NCBI GenBank assembly: GCA_024663395.1
Contig: JANFAH010000017.1
Coordinates: 1,054,001-1,118,000, forward strand
Direction: 5' to 3'
DNA: 64,000 nt
DNA from: Pisolithus tinctorius
Taxonomy: Eukaryota; Basidiomycota; Agaricomycetes; Boletales; Pisolithaceae
The position numbers and the translations under genes are program-made. The notes beneath the pieces are model-generated. The model did no database searches. It was not told the origin of the DNA and saw only the letters and a program-made list of their open reading frames with translations. Below are positions 35,240-45,867 of the stretch, piece by piece; position 1 is the stretch's first letter; each line of letters starts with the position of its first letter.

Positions 35240-35329
35240 ACATGCCAGTCAGAACCAAATGCCAATGTATATACTGTATTATCAATGCATACAACTGTTC
35301 TTAGTATAGTAAGGAAGACAAGGATAAGG

Positions 35330-35368
<39 letters not shown>
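35330..35368. repeat. (GA)n microsatellite
   Basis: About twenty GA units with one interruption, between the antisense gene and the 3' end of gypsy-D pol. Confidence 0.95.
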
Positions 35369-35371
<3 letters not shown>

Positions 35372-35384
35372 GCAAAAGAGATGT

Positions 35385-38110
35385 TTAACTAGTGATTGGT
35401 CTGGGTTTACTGGGATAGGCAGCATGGAACACAGCAAGTAGGTCCTTGGCATTGCCCAGCTTGGTTGCTGGCAACCAGGACATTTCCTCATCAGTGCCCT
35501 TGTAGCCAGCCCAGCACACCAAGTACTGTAGCTTGCACTTCCAGCACTGGTCTACCTTTGAGTTGAGAATCTTGGCAGTCTTGTACTCTGGTTTGCTGTC
35601 CACCTTGACCAGAGGTGGTGGTGGCTGGGTTCAGTTTGGGATGGTATTGGGGTGTGCTGGTTCTAATTGAGACATGTGGAACACTGGGTGTACTGTACAC
35701 ATGGTGTCCAGAAGGTGAAGGGTGAATGAGTGGGTGCCAGGCTGGGCTATTACCAAGTAAGGGCCTAGGTTCCTGTCTGCAAGTTTCTGTGATGGTCTTG
35801 TGGTCTGGAAGTACTTGGCTTTGACCTGGTTGCCAAGGTTGATCTTGGGCACTGGTAGCCTTTTCACATCTGCCAGACCTTGGTATCTAGCTTGGGCTAG
35901 TGCCATCTCTTCTCATAGGAACTGGTGTAGATCTTCTAGGTCCATGGCATGGTCCCTAGCCTGTGCCAAGGATATGTCCCTTTTGGGGAAAACCAAGAGG
36001 CTAGGGTGGTAACCCTTGTTGGCAAAGAAAGGGGAAACACTGGTGGTAGTACTTGGGGCATTGTTGTAGGCAAACTTGGCTAATGGGTGTAACTCAGCCC
36101 AGTTGTCCTGCTGGTAGTTTCAATATACCTGGAGGTACTGTTCCAAGGTCTGGTTTGCTTGCTCAGTCTGGCCATCTACTTCTGGGTGGTATCCAGAAGT
36201 GAAGAGTAGGTGCATATCCAGTGCTTTACCCAAGGACTGGAAGAAATGTGAGACAAACTTGGAGCCTCAGTCAGAGGTTACATGTGCTGGAACACTGTGT
36301 TTCAAGAAAACATGGAGTAGGAAGAGTCTAGCAAGCTCAGGGGAGGTGATAGTGTCACAGGTGGGTATGAATATGGCCTGCTTGGATAGTTGGTCCACAA
36401 CTACCAGGATGGCAGTGTGACCACTGGACACCAGTAGGTGTTCAATGAAATCCATAGAAATGGAATTCCATGGCTTTTCCAGTGTAGGAGAAGTCCAAGT
36501 AGCTGTATAATACAAGCTAGATGGCTTAGTAACAACAATAAAATGAAGGGAATGATTTGCTTGTCCCAAGGGATTCTGGACTGTCAAAACTAGAAGGTGG
36601 GACCCAGGGCTTGGTAGTGGTAGTGTTTCATGGCATGCATGGCATGTTCTGCAGTGTTGTACTGGCAATGTGAGTGGTGTGAGTGGTATATGTAGTTTGT
36701 GCACAGTTGTTTGCAAGGTGTGTGGTGCAGACAAAGTGAAAAGGAAAAACTTGTAGTGACCTTCTGAGTGCCAAAAGGTATCATTCTGTACCTAAGTACA
36801 GGGCTTTATAGTCCAGGCAAACCCAGAACCTAAGTAAGACAGTACAAGTAAAGGAAAGCCATGTGACAGTGCATACACACAAGACAGGCTGAAACAGAGG
36901 CCAAGGGTATACTACTAGTGCAAAAGGAACAGAGACCATGGTAAAGGAAAAGAGTCCAAAGGAAAGGAAGTGACCAGAGCACAGTGGCCATGGGTATAGC
37001 CATACACAAGAGGGAACAAAGGTGTGGGAAGGTAGTGAGGTAGGTGGGAAGACAGTATGCAAATGGTGGTGGATGCAAGTGGTCTGGGGACATAATGATA
37101 GTTATGGAATGGTCAACAATAGGGGCTTACACATCCAGGGAATGCAGATTCCTTACACCAGTATTGGCAGCTGTTTCAGGGTGCTGTATGGTCGCTGTCT
37201 GGGTGTTTTGGCTCTTGTGCATGTGGTGCAGGATTTCACATACTCTTTGATGAAGGTGTGAATGCTGGGTCAGGTGTATTCTCACTGGATCAGTTCCAAT
37301 GTCTGATTTTGGCCAAAGTATCCTGACAGCAGGTGGTCATGTTTGTATAGGAGGGCCTTGAGCTGAGACCAGCTGTTCCTGTGTGAACACTGGTTGGAGG
37401 TTGTGGGGGTTTGCCTGGGCATAGCCCCTATCCCCCTCTTTGGGGTAGATGTCCCATCATCTAGTGAGAGCATCAGGCTTAGCACTGAGATTACCCAGGC
37501 AGAAACAAATGATGAGGTTGAACTGTGACAGGTACTCAGACCACTGGGCTTGCCAGCATGTGAGCACCTTGGAGGTTGAGAAATATTCTAGGTTTTTGTG
37601 ATCAGTGACCATGTCAATGGGTAGAGGGGCACCCTCCAAGTAGTGTCTCCAGGCCCAGAAAGCCTCAAAGATAGCAAGTAGCTCCTTATCATGGGTGTCA
37701 TAGTTGAGTTCTGGTGCAGACAGTGTCCAGGAGTAGAAGGTGACTGGGCAAAGTTGGTTGTGTTCACTGGTAATGAACAGTATGCTGGCAATGGCATAGT
37801 CCAAAGTGTTGGTTTCCACTGTGAGTTGAGCACTGGGAATGGTGCAGAACTTCTTTGACATGCTTCTGGTGTGAGTCCTCATCATTGGAGTAGATGAGTA
37901 TGTCATCCAGGGAGACCACAATGCATATGTCTAGGAGGTCAGTGAACACCACGTTGACAAAGCATTGGAATGCCACTGGGGAATTGGACAGACCAAAAGG
38001 CATGACAAGCCATTCAAAGGACCCATACTGAGTGTGGAATGCAGTTGTCCATTCATCACCATTGGTGATCCAGACCAGGTGGTGCACATGCCTGAGGTTA
38101 ACCCTAATCC
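35385..38110 (-). pseudogene. Gypsy-D pol remnants
   Basis: Minus-strand pieces in pol order: RT (MHHLVWITNGDEWTTAFHTQYGSFEWLVMPFGLSN, then CIVVSLDDILIYSND, where the usual Y of YLDD is S) at 38087-37860. RNase H (ETNTLDYAIASILFI, DHKNLEYFSTSKVLTCW) at 37830-37457. Integrase zinc finger and SISMDFIEHLLVSSG with VVVDQLSKQAIFIP (37300-36267). Integrase C-terminus (NLGPYLVIAQPGTHSFTLHL) and chromodomain (KTAKILNSKVDQ to LVCWAGYKGTDEE) at 35906-35385. About 300 bp of RT is missing compared with gypsy-C, between DILIYSND and the RNase H start. Confidence 0.85.
36483..37157 (-). repeat. Solo LTR in gypsy-D integrase, 4-bp TSD CCAG
   Basis: 675 bp, TGTAGGAGAAG to CCTTACA, flanked by CCAG at 36479-36482 and 37158-37161. 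On the minus strand, removal joins QLPIL to EKPWNSISMDFIE with the frame intact. CTATAAAGCC on the minus strand (about 36800) suggests minus-strand orientation. Confidence 0.85.
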
Positions 38111-38623
38111 TGAGCTTCCTTCAGTGTCTCAGTGAGAAGACTGGGTGAGAGACTGTACAGCCCTGGCAAGACTGCCCAAGACCCTTATGGTTTGGAGGTT
38201 TTCTCCAGTGTCCTCCTTTTCACCTTCCTTGGGGTTGGGTCTGAAAGGATCATTGTTGTTATCATTGCCACCATCACTGGAGTGGTGGTCAGAGTTGTCC
38301 AGGTTGTCATTACCATCACCTCCAGGTTGCCAAAGGGAGCAGGAGGTCAATGACCAGCTGGTGATGCTGTATCTCAATCATTGGAAGCTGGTGTAGTACT
38401 GGAATGATGGGCTGAAAATCCTTGGAACTGCTGCATGATCACAGAAGTCTGGTGGTGACTAGCAAGGGAACTGAGGGCTGACTGGCAGCAAGGGTTGCTG
38501 GAGGTTTCTGGTTGAGTAGGTCTTGAGGCAGAGGCAGACTCTAAGGCATAATCTGCTTAAGCTTGGGTGCAGGTTCTGGTCATGGAGGGTGAGTGACTTG
38601 CACAAATGGAAGTCTGAATATAC
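38111..38623 (-). pseudogene. Gypsy-D 5' internal region with gag remnant
   Basis: A short minus-strand frame with an Asp/Asn-rich segment (NLDNSDHHSSDGGNDNNNDPF, 38320) resembles the acidic N-terminal part of gypsy-C gag. Most of gag and the protease are missing, so a large internal deletion joins gag directly to RT. Confidence 0.55.
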
Positions 38624-38964
38624 TGTTAAGTCTGTGTTGAGGTCAGGGGTCAAAGGCCAAAGGCTGAGAGCCAGTGCAACAACCCTTGGTCTTAGCTCAT
38701 GTACTAGACTCTTGCACAAGCCAGGTTGAAGTCAGAGGGAGCCAAAGGGGATCAGGAGTGAAAGCCAAGGGTCAACTTGGGCTTAGGCTAGGAGCTTAGG
38801 GGTAAACTAAGTTGATATTCAGACTGAAGACTAAGTACAGAGTATGTAGGGTATATATACCAAAGACCAGCAACCCAAAGGCTGGGGCTACCAGTGGGGG
38901 ACTGGATAGTGATGCAGAGCAACTAACTAAAGGTTAAGTGAGAAGGCAGAGATTGGAAAGCTGG
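38624..38964 (-). repeat. Gypsy-D 5' LTR, interrupted
   Basis: 341 bp, matching 33050 onward up to GAGATTGGAAAG, then cut at GCTGG by a TGTGAGTC-family sequence. The missing part (from ACAGACACTGCC) is not found again in the window. Confidence 0.85.
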
Positions 38965-39196
38965 TGTGAGTCAAAGTGTGGAAAGGTGGCAGAAACCAAC
39001 CAAATCCAACACTAAAGACAAATAAGAGTGAGTGGTGGTTTGCCTCCACAGAACCTGGAGGGCAGAAAAATCTAAAGTGAGGGGGACTTCAGTGGCAGGT
39101 GCTCCTGGTGCAAGTTGTTGACAAGTTACACAGGAGTAGACAAATAGATGATGAATGCAAGAGGGATGCTGAATGGGCACAAAGGTATTCAGCCAA
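38965..39196. repeat. TGTGAGTC-family sequence, copy 1, interrupted
   Basis: It matches the start of the copy at 44562 (TGTGAGTCAAAGTG, CCAACCAAATCCAACAC, GGTTTGCCTCCACAGAACC) up to ATTCAGC, where copy 2 begins. GCTGG (38960-38964) is the expected left target duplication. Confidence 0.7.
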
Positions 39197-40146
39197 TGTG
39201 AGTCAAAGTGTGGTTCAGTGGTGAAAACCAACCAAAACCAACACAAAAGACAATGAAAGTGAGTGGTGGTGTGCCTATGCAGTACCTAGATGGTAGAACC
39301 TTCTATTTGGGTGGGTTTTTGCAAGCTACAACACTCAAAGATGAGTGCTGAGGGTTGGGGGTGCTCCTGACAAAGAGGGAGCAAGAATGCAAGAGATTGC
39401 AATGGGGCAGACTATTGTCAGCCTACAGAAGGATGGATGATGACTTAATTTGATGTCCCAAGCTAATCTGAGCTCAGGGAGGTCTTGGAGGGAAGTATAT
39501 TGATGATGGATGATGATAAGTGAAGTAGATGATAGCTAGACCCTTAATAAAGTCTCAGCTATTGAAGCTGATGAATGATTCACTGAGAGATGATAAAATG
39601 TGAGCAAGAGGGGCTCTCTGATGTCTTCTTTCTGCTATCTAAGTACAGTGATTTATATACAATACAGGGGCATTGCCTATGGAAAACAAGGTATAAACAC
39701 TTGGTAAGTGATTGGTAACTGATAAGTAAGGAATGTAAGTGGTGGGTAATTGACTTAGAAAGCATTGGTGAGCATTGGTAAGGATAAGTAAGCCAGAAAG
39801 TGAAGAATCAGTAAGCAAGGTCCATGAAATTGGTAAGTATTGGCAATAGGTGAGTCAAGGACAGCCAGAATTTCAAAATATGAGTCAACTAACATCAGAA
39901 ACTGGGAATGCACACTGGAATTGCATTAGGGGGAGGCTGTGCATGTCACATCTTAAAGAGATTGCTTCTAGGCCAAGGTGGGATGACAGAGAGGCAGCAC
40001 TGATCTGATGCTGATATGTCAGAAAGGGGTCAAGCTTTGGGGGTCTGTGGGGTGACAGGAGCATAGGGGATTGCAACTTTCCCCCCCAACTGTCCTCTCA
40101 GTGAAGCAAATAAAAACTTCATGAATGAGGCCCTGTTGGAAAAGAG
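39197..40146. repeat. TGTGAGTC-family sequence, copy 2, inserted in copy 1
   Basis: It starts TGTGAGTCAAAGTGTGG. An LTR-like stretch ends GGGATTGCA near 40075, followed by a pyrimidine run (a polypurine tract on the minus strand) and about 60 bp that also follow copy 3. It is cut at 40147 by another LTR. If it is an LTR it reads TGCAAT to GACTCACA on the minus strand, with TATATAAATC near 39650. Confidence 0.6.
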
Positions 40147-40465
40147 TGTCATATCCATGACTCTCACACTCAATCCCAATTCAGTCCAGACCCCTGGCTC
40201 CTATCTCCAGTCAAGTCTGGTCCTAGTCTGGCCTAGAAAACCTAACTCCAGCCTAAATAACTCAAGTCCAGTCTTTTACCCCTATCTCCAGTCCCCTCCA
40301 GCCTCCTGGCCTTCTGCTGCTCCACCCCAGTCCTCCCAGGTCCATGTCTGGGTCACCTGGACATAACTCTGGTCTGTTTTCCTTTGTTTGTACTATATTT
40401 AGCTTGGTCCTCTTGTCTAACTCTGCTTACTGTACAAATCCTGTGTCCAACTCCAGTTATGCTGG
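40147..40465 (+). repeat. Left part of a TGTCATATCC-family LTR
   Basis: Same family as the two solo LTRs in the LINE. It runs from TGTCATATCCATGACTCTC to GTTATGCTGG, then gypsy-A begins. AAGAG (40142-40146) is the likely left target duplication. Confidence 0.85.
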
Positions 40466-41276
40466 TGTGGGGAGTGGTGGAGTAGGGGGACCAGGGGGAC
40501 AGGAGACAAGGACACAGCCACATTGGCTTAGACAGATGGAGGCAGACATGGACATGAACATAGCAGTAGAACATACAATATGACATAACAACAGACAGTA
40601 TGATAGAGAACCAAGAGACCACTACTCCATCTTGGTGATGAGCATGCAATCTGACCCAAGTAAACCATTAAACAGACACCACAACACTGCACTGCAACAC
40701 CAAACTGTCACCGACCAAGCATAAGGCAACCACACAACCTACACATGGAGGAGGATATAAAGCAGAACCAGCTGAGTAGAAAATCCCCAAACTAACTGCT
40801 ACACCACTACCAAACTGCCTAACAGAAACCAACCATGCAATGCACTGGGCCATTTTGTGACTGGGCACACACCTGACAGCTCACCATCATGGTCACCACT
40901 TGGAACATCACACAACAGCAACTACTCATTCCCATCAGAATCACAAATGTCGGACAACATGCCATTGCCCCTATGGGATTACCTGTCCATAGATGACATA
41001 CCAGACACCAGAATGGACAGCAAGTACACTAGCTGATAAGACCTACAGGTAGCATTCCCAACACTAGTGCTACTGACCCCACCAGCCTCATCTGCAGAAC
41101 CCCAATGCACCAGAGAACAAACACATTTGGCCCCAGTAGCACTACCCCCATACTTGCTCACAGACCCAGAGCAGTCAGCACTGCAGAATACCACACTCCC
41201 AGCCATACCTCCAGCCCCACTGCACCTGACAGTACCCCCAACACCCCCAACCACAACAGCCTCAGCCTTAGCACAA
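40466..41276 (+). mobile_element. Gypsy-A 5' LTR and leader
   Basis: Sequence starting TGTGGGGAGTGGTGG interrupts the LTR at 40465; GCTGG (40461-40465) is the expected left target duplication. GAGGATATAAAGC at 40751-40763 is a plausible plus-strand TATA box. A candidate LTR end is CACCTGACA near 40879. The other LTR lies beyond 64000, so the boundary is not proven. The element's coding part follows on the same strand. Confidence 0.6.
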
Positions 41277-42814
41277 TGACCAAGAAGAATGGCAGAAGCA
41301 GTTCCACTTTTCTACAGAGATCAGGCAGAGACAGAGAATGCCAGCAACTTCACCAAAGTGTTCAATCACAATATGCTGTTCCTAAACCCACTCTCCACCA
41401 ATGTGCAGAAGATCCAAGCATTGGCAAACTACCTAGGAACAGGGTCACCAGCAGAATGCTGGTACAATGACCTCACAGTGACCCAATGTGCTGTAGGGAA
41501 TGTAATTTCCCTACTAGAGCATTTGTTTTATTTTGTTTGTTTTATTTAGTTTTCATTTTAGGTGTTTTTCTGTTAGTGGTATGTAGGTTTTCGCTTTTTG
41601 GGTTGCTTAGTCAGCCCTACCTAGTACTTGCTGTACTTAGTTTTTTTAAACAATAGACAAGTCACCCCAAGACAAGAAGAAGTTTGAAGTTGAACCCTAG
41701 ACTGTCATAGAAGTCCCCAGACGTCTCTCTCCACTCATTTTCTCAGGCTATAGTAGCCCCTCTGGACTTACTCATTCCCTTCAGATTCTACAGCCTCTCC
41801 CCCCACCACTCAAATAACTATCCTTCAGCACTAGTTGGGACAACATAGTCAAAGCATTCAACAACAGGTGGCCCACAACAAAGAGCACAACACTGACATC
41901 AGAAGAATACCAGACTGAACTACTCAAACACAAAATGGCAGAGGAAGACATAGGAGCAATCAAGACAGTAGGACATCAGAAGGTGTGGGCACACATAAAG
42001 TGGGTGGAAGAAGTGATGGAACTTGCAAGACTAGCAAAAATCAAGAATGGACCTATGCTGATATGGCAAGTCAAGAAGCAGCTCCCCAAGGCAGTCAAGA
42101 AGCTACTAGATGAAGAATACATGATGTGGAAAGAGTTCACAGATGATGTGAAGGATCTGAGTACATTGAAACTGAAGCAGGAGTGCAAGGAAATAGAGGA
42201 GAGGAAGAGGAAAGAGGAGGAATGGGACTCAAGACTAATGCAGAAACTGGAGGCAACCAAAAGGGCAACAGTGGCAGACATTACAGTGCAACTCCAGCGA
42301 CTCACAATCAGGCAAGTAGCAGTATCCCATACCAGCCCTCGAGCCTCACTGTCAATGACACATCCAAACACACAATTCACACTCCAACAGATGCTGAGAC
42401 ACAACATGCCATACAACCCACCTACCAAGGAAGTGAAGGAGATTGTGCAGAAAGGGTTAGAACAAGTTCCACACCACCCCCAACAACAAGGAAGGTCAGA
42501 GGAAATACATGGCACAGCTCACAGTGTGGATCACAAAGCACAGAGACTCAGCATGGGTCACTGAGTATACACCATACCCTCTCAAACCCAGAACAGCAAT
42601 GGTATGCTCAGGAGAATGTTTCAGATGTGGAATGCACAGGCACAGAAGCAGGGATTGCCCAACTGCTGAAGGTGATGCATCCAGACTGAGCTGCAATGAA
42701 ACAGCATGGAGAGCACTCTGCAACAGGACCCTTGGACCATTCAATAGGAACATCACATACAGTATCAGACTCATAGCAATAGATGATCAGGGAAACAAGA
42801 CAGGGTCACTGTGA
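41277..42814 (+). pseudogene. Gypsy-A gag
   Basis: The gag frame starts near MAEAVPLFYRDQAETENA (41289) and reads FNHNMLFLNPLST, ANYLGTGSPAECWYNDLT. It is interrupted at 41492-about 41830 by a TGTAGGGA-family insertion, then resumes as WDNIVKAFNNRWPTTKS. 41935-42320 is a helical, Lys/Glu-rich part (DDVKDLSTLKLKQECKEIEERK). A CCHC knuckle, CFRCGMHRHRSRDC, lies at about 42613-42657 in another frame. Frameshifts separate these pieces. Confidence 0.8.
41492..41830 (+). mobile_element. TGTAGGGA-family insertion, copy D, in gypsy-A gag
   Basis: It begins TGTAGGGAATGTAATTTCCCTAC, a perfect terminal hairpin. Near the other end is GAAGTTGAACCCTAG, like the GGGTTGAA block of copy B. The gag frame is lost at its left edge and recovers at TTGGGACAAC. 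The right border is approximate and no clear target duplication remains. Confidence 0.6.
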
Positions 42815-43539
42815 TGGACAGCACACTGACCCAGGCTCCCAACATACCTACTATGATAACAACCACCCCACATGTATACCAAAGTAAATCACCAATCTTC
42901 GACATATACTTGGCAACAAAACATAAAATGCAAGGCAATGTAAGCAAATCTGTCCCATTTGCACACCCAATCATGCTCAAGAACACAGACAACACTGGAG
43001 CAACAGTACAAGCACTGTTCAATGATGGTGCTATGACAGGGGCTATGGCCCTGAGCATGTTCAACACAATCAAGCACAAATTAAATGGATGGCAACCATC
43101 ATCACAGGCATTATGCATGGCAAACAGAGCAGTTGTACCATCAGAAGCCATGTGGATGGGCATGATAAACATAGAAGGTGTAGAAGCAACTGGAACCTTC
43201 GAGGTGTTTGACAGCACAGGGGGGTGGGTGTTCCTATTTGGGAAACCACTACTGCAAGTGTTCAAAGCAACACATGACTACATGACTGACAACATAACCA
43301 TCACAGATGGAAACATGAAGGTGGTACTACACAACCACTCTGCAAACACAACAAGAACAAAGGAAGAAGTGGAATACAATGTCACAATGCAGAAGGAAGT
43401 AGAGACCTCACAGGGTGAAACAAAGGTAAAAAACAAAACTAATGTGTTCACCAGGAAGACAGAACCATTTGCACCTGAATGGGTGAAACTGATTATCGAA
43501 GGAGTCGAGATCAGCAACAATCTAACAACAGATGAATGA
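42811..43539 (+). pseudogene. Gypsy-A protease region
   Basis: An open frame of 242 codons after gag. ALFNDGAMTGAMALSMFN replaces the usual active-site D-S/T-G with D-G-A. FEVFDSTGGWVFLFGKPLLQVF is the post-protease block. The C-terminal part (EPFAPEWVKLIIEGVEISNNLT) leads to RT. Confidence 0.75.
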
Positions 43540-44561
43540 AAGGAAGTAATCAACCTAATAACAGAATTTGATGACATGTTTGCATGTTCACTCAGTGAGG
43601 TACTACCAATCCCAGGAGCAAGAGTCAACTTGAATGTGCCAGATGACACAACATTCAACACCACAGTGTGCCAACATCCAATGAACCCACCACAAAGACA
43701 ATTCATGAACAAATGGGTAGACCAAATGTTAGAAGCAGGACTGATTGAATGTGTAGACATCCCATGAATCAAACATGTAGCACCCACAGTACTCATGCAA
43801 AAAGTGCACGACAATGCAGAAAGTATGACAATCAAGGACATACAACAAGAACTAAACAAGCAATGCATAGAAGCAAATGTACCACCTCCATTCAAAGAAC
43901 AAACTGACACACAAGTCCCAGAAAAAACAACAGCAAAAGAAATGAACAATGTGCTGAAATGGAGGGTAACGCAAAACTTCACAGAACTGAATAAAGCATC
44001 ACAGATACCCCCAATGTTTCAGGGGGACATATGAGCCAAGCAGCAGTGGCTGAGCAGCAGAAGGTATGTGTCAGTATTTGACTTCACATCTGGATTCTAT
44101 GCTATCAAAATTCCAGAAAAATGTAGACTGTTTTTCATGTTCTTCATTGACAGGAGAGGATACTTCTGGCACATGAGAATGGCAATGGGATGGACAGGAG
44201 CACTGATGGTGTTCTCAGCAACAGCAACACAATGCCTACACAAAGAACTCACAGAAGACATATTGGAACTCTTTGTAGATGACAGGGGGTGTAGCAATGA
44301 CATGTTTGGAGGAATGATAGACAAACTAAGATGAATCCTACAGTGCTGCAGAGAACACAAACTGTCACTGTCCCCAACAAAGTGCAGACTATTCATGACA
44401 GAGACCATGTTCACAGGAGCCACAGTAGGCCCTCAAGGAGTACAACTGGACACAGCAAAGCTAGCAGCAATAGTCAAATGGAAACAACCAGACATGGCAC
44501 TCAACCTAATGTCATTCTTAGGACTCACAGGACATTTTCACGACCTCATCAAAGGATATGC
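43540..44561 (+). pseudogene. Gypsy-A reverse transcriptase
   Basis: Plus-strand RT with NPPQRQFMNKWVDQMLEAGLIE, RVTQNFTELNKASQIPP, VFDFTSGFYAIKIPE, HMRMAMGWTGALMVFSATATQC and catalytic ELFVDDRGC (44270). Thumb: LSPTKCRLF and LSFLGLTGHFHDLIKGYA. Stops TGA at 43765, 44032 and 44332 stand where relatives have arginine. It is cut after GGATATGC at 44561; the frame resumes at 62290 (ATGCCGAG), an ATGC duplication, giving GYA then EIEGLLQDL. Confidence 0.88.
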
Positions 44562-45467
44562 TGTGAGTCAAAGTGAGGAAAGGTGGTGAAAACCAACCAA
44601 ATCCAACACAAAAGACAAATAGAAGCAAGTGGTGGTTTGCCTCCACAGAACCTGGAGGGCAGAAAAACCTGATGTGGGGGGGGGACTTCAAGTAGAGTGC
44701 TCCTAGTGCAAGTTGTCAATGAGTTATGCAGGAGAAGATGAATGAATGCTGATTGAGAAGGGGATGCTGAACAGAGCAAGGGTGTTCAGCTGAAAGGACT
44801 CCTAGCACAAGTTGATGTCAAGTTATGCAGGAGTAGTGAGATGACTAAGCAAAAACTGCTGACTAAGCATGAGGTGGACTGCAGATGATGAAGGATGGTA
44901 GATAGACTCTTCTGAATGAGCCTCAACTACCAAGTATATGAATGATGACAGATAGACTCCTTTGTGGAGCCTCAACTGTTGACAATGAGATATGCTGAGC
45001 TGAACTGAACTGACTTCTGGACTGCTTCTTGATTGCTTTGGGGTGTAGCTAAGTACATGGGGGTTTATATACTGTGGGGGGAGCACAGCTTGTGACAAAC
45101 AAGGCACAAACACTTGGTAAGTAATGAGTAAGGACTGAGTAATCATGATGAGTAAGCAAGAAATGAAAAGTAGGCAAGCAAAGAAGATTGGTAAGTATTG
45201 GCAATGAATGAGTCAAGGACAGTCAAAATATCACAGAATGAGTCAAATAAAGTCAGAAACTGAGTAAGTGCACTGATATCACATTAGGGGGTGGCAATGC
45301 AAGTCAGATCTCAGCAGAGACATCTCTAGATCCAAAGATGGCATGACAGATGGACAGTGTTTCCAGATAGGGAAGTATTAATTCCAGAATTGAAGGGCAT
45401 GAGTCAGGCATCAAAGGGGGCTAGGGCATTGGGGGTCTGTGGGGCAATGGGAGCATAAGCAATTGCA
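44562..45467. repeat. TGTGAGTC-family sequence, copy 3
   Basis: 906 bp, TGTGAGTCAAAGTGAGG to CAATTGCA, matching 39197-40075. The following 60 bp (polypurine tract on the minus strand, then CTCTCAGTGAAG and TTCATGAATG) also match. This suggests either the 3' LTR of a minus-strand LTR element or the left terminal region of the DIRS-like element; its left edge coincides with the left border of the block that ends at 62289. Confidence 0.65.
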
Positions 45468-45867
45468 TCTCCCACCCTTTCATCCTCTCAGTGAAGTTAA
45501 CAAAAGCTTCATGAATGGGGCTCTGATGGAGGAGGAGGAGAAGGGGGGATGTCTTCTGCTGGATCTTGCAGTAAGAAGGCAAGATGCATGTCATACTCAT
45601 CATGGATGTGATCAGGGAGGCTGGAGAACAGTAGACTATGCTGCAGCTGTCACAATGCAGGAAGAATGATGGACAAGATTGGAATAAAGATGGTGCAGGG
45701 AGCAGGGAGGAACAATCCATATGCTTCATCAACTGGGGAGACTGAAATGACCACATAAGACTGTTCTCACCAAGTGACAGACCTGAGGTGACCAAAGATA
45801 GTGATTCTAGTACATAGGAGGCATGACTAGTAATAGAATTTTGTCTTTGCATGAGTGGCTGTGCTGC
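45468..45867 (-). other. Sequence between TGTGAGTC copy 3 and the DIRS-like ORF1
   Basis: A minus-strand frame (45879-45421) ends SPIHEAFVNFTERMKGWEM just before the polypurine tract. It may be the last piece of a retroelement polyprotein, but I recognise no domain. Confidence 0.3.

Larger units (their letters stand above)
33050..38964 (-). mobile_element. Gypsy-D: decayed chromovirus related to gypsy-C
   Basis: Minus-strand Ty3/gypsy element inserted in the LINE. Left LTR 33050-33510 (TGTTAAGTCC to GCATATGACA) is followed by the polypurine tract. The right LTR starts at 38624 but stops at 38964, where another element begins, so its end and the second target duplication (GATGG expected) lie beyond the window. 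Layout matches gypsy-C: antisense accessory gene, then chromodomain, integrase, RNase H, RT and a gag remnant read right to left. Almost every CpG is gone and the frames are full of stops, so it is clearly older than gypsy-C. A solo LTR (36483-37157) sits in the integrase. Confidence 0.88.
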
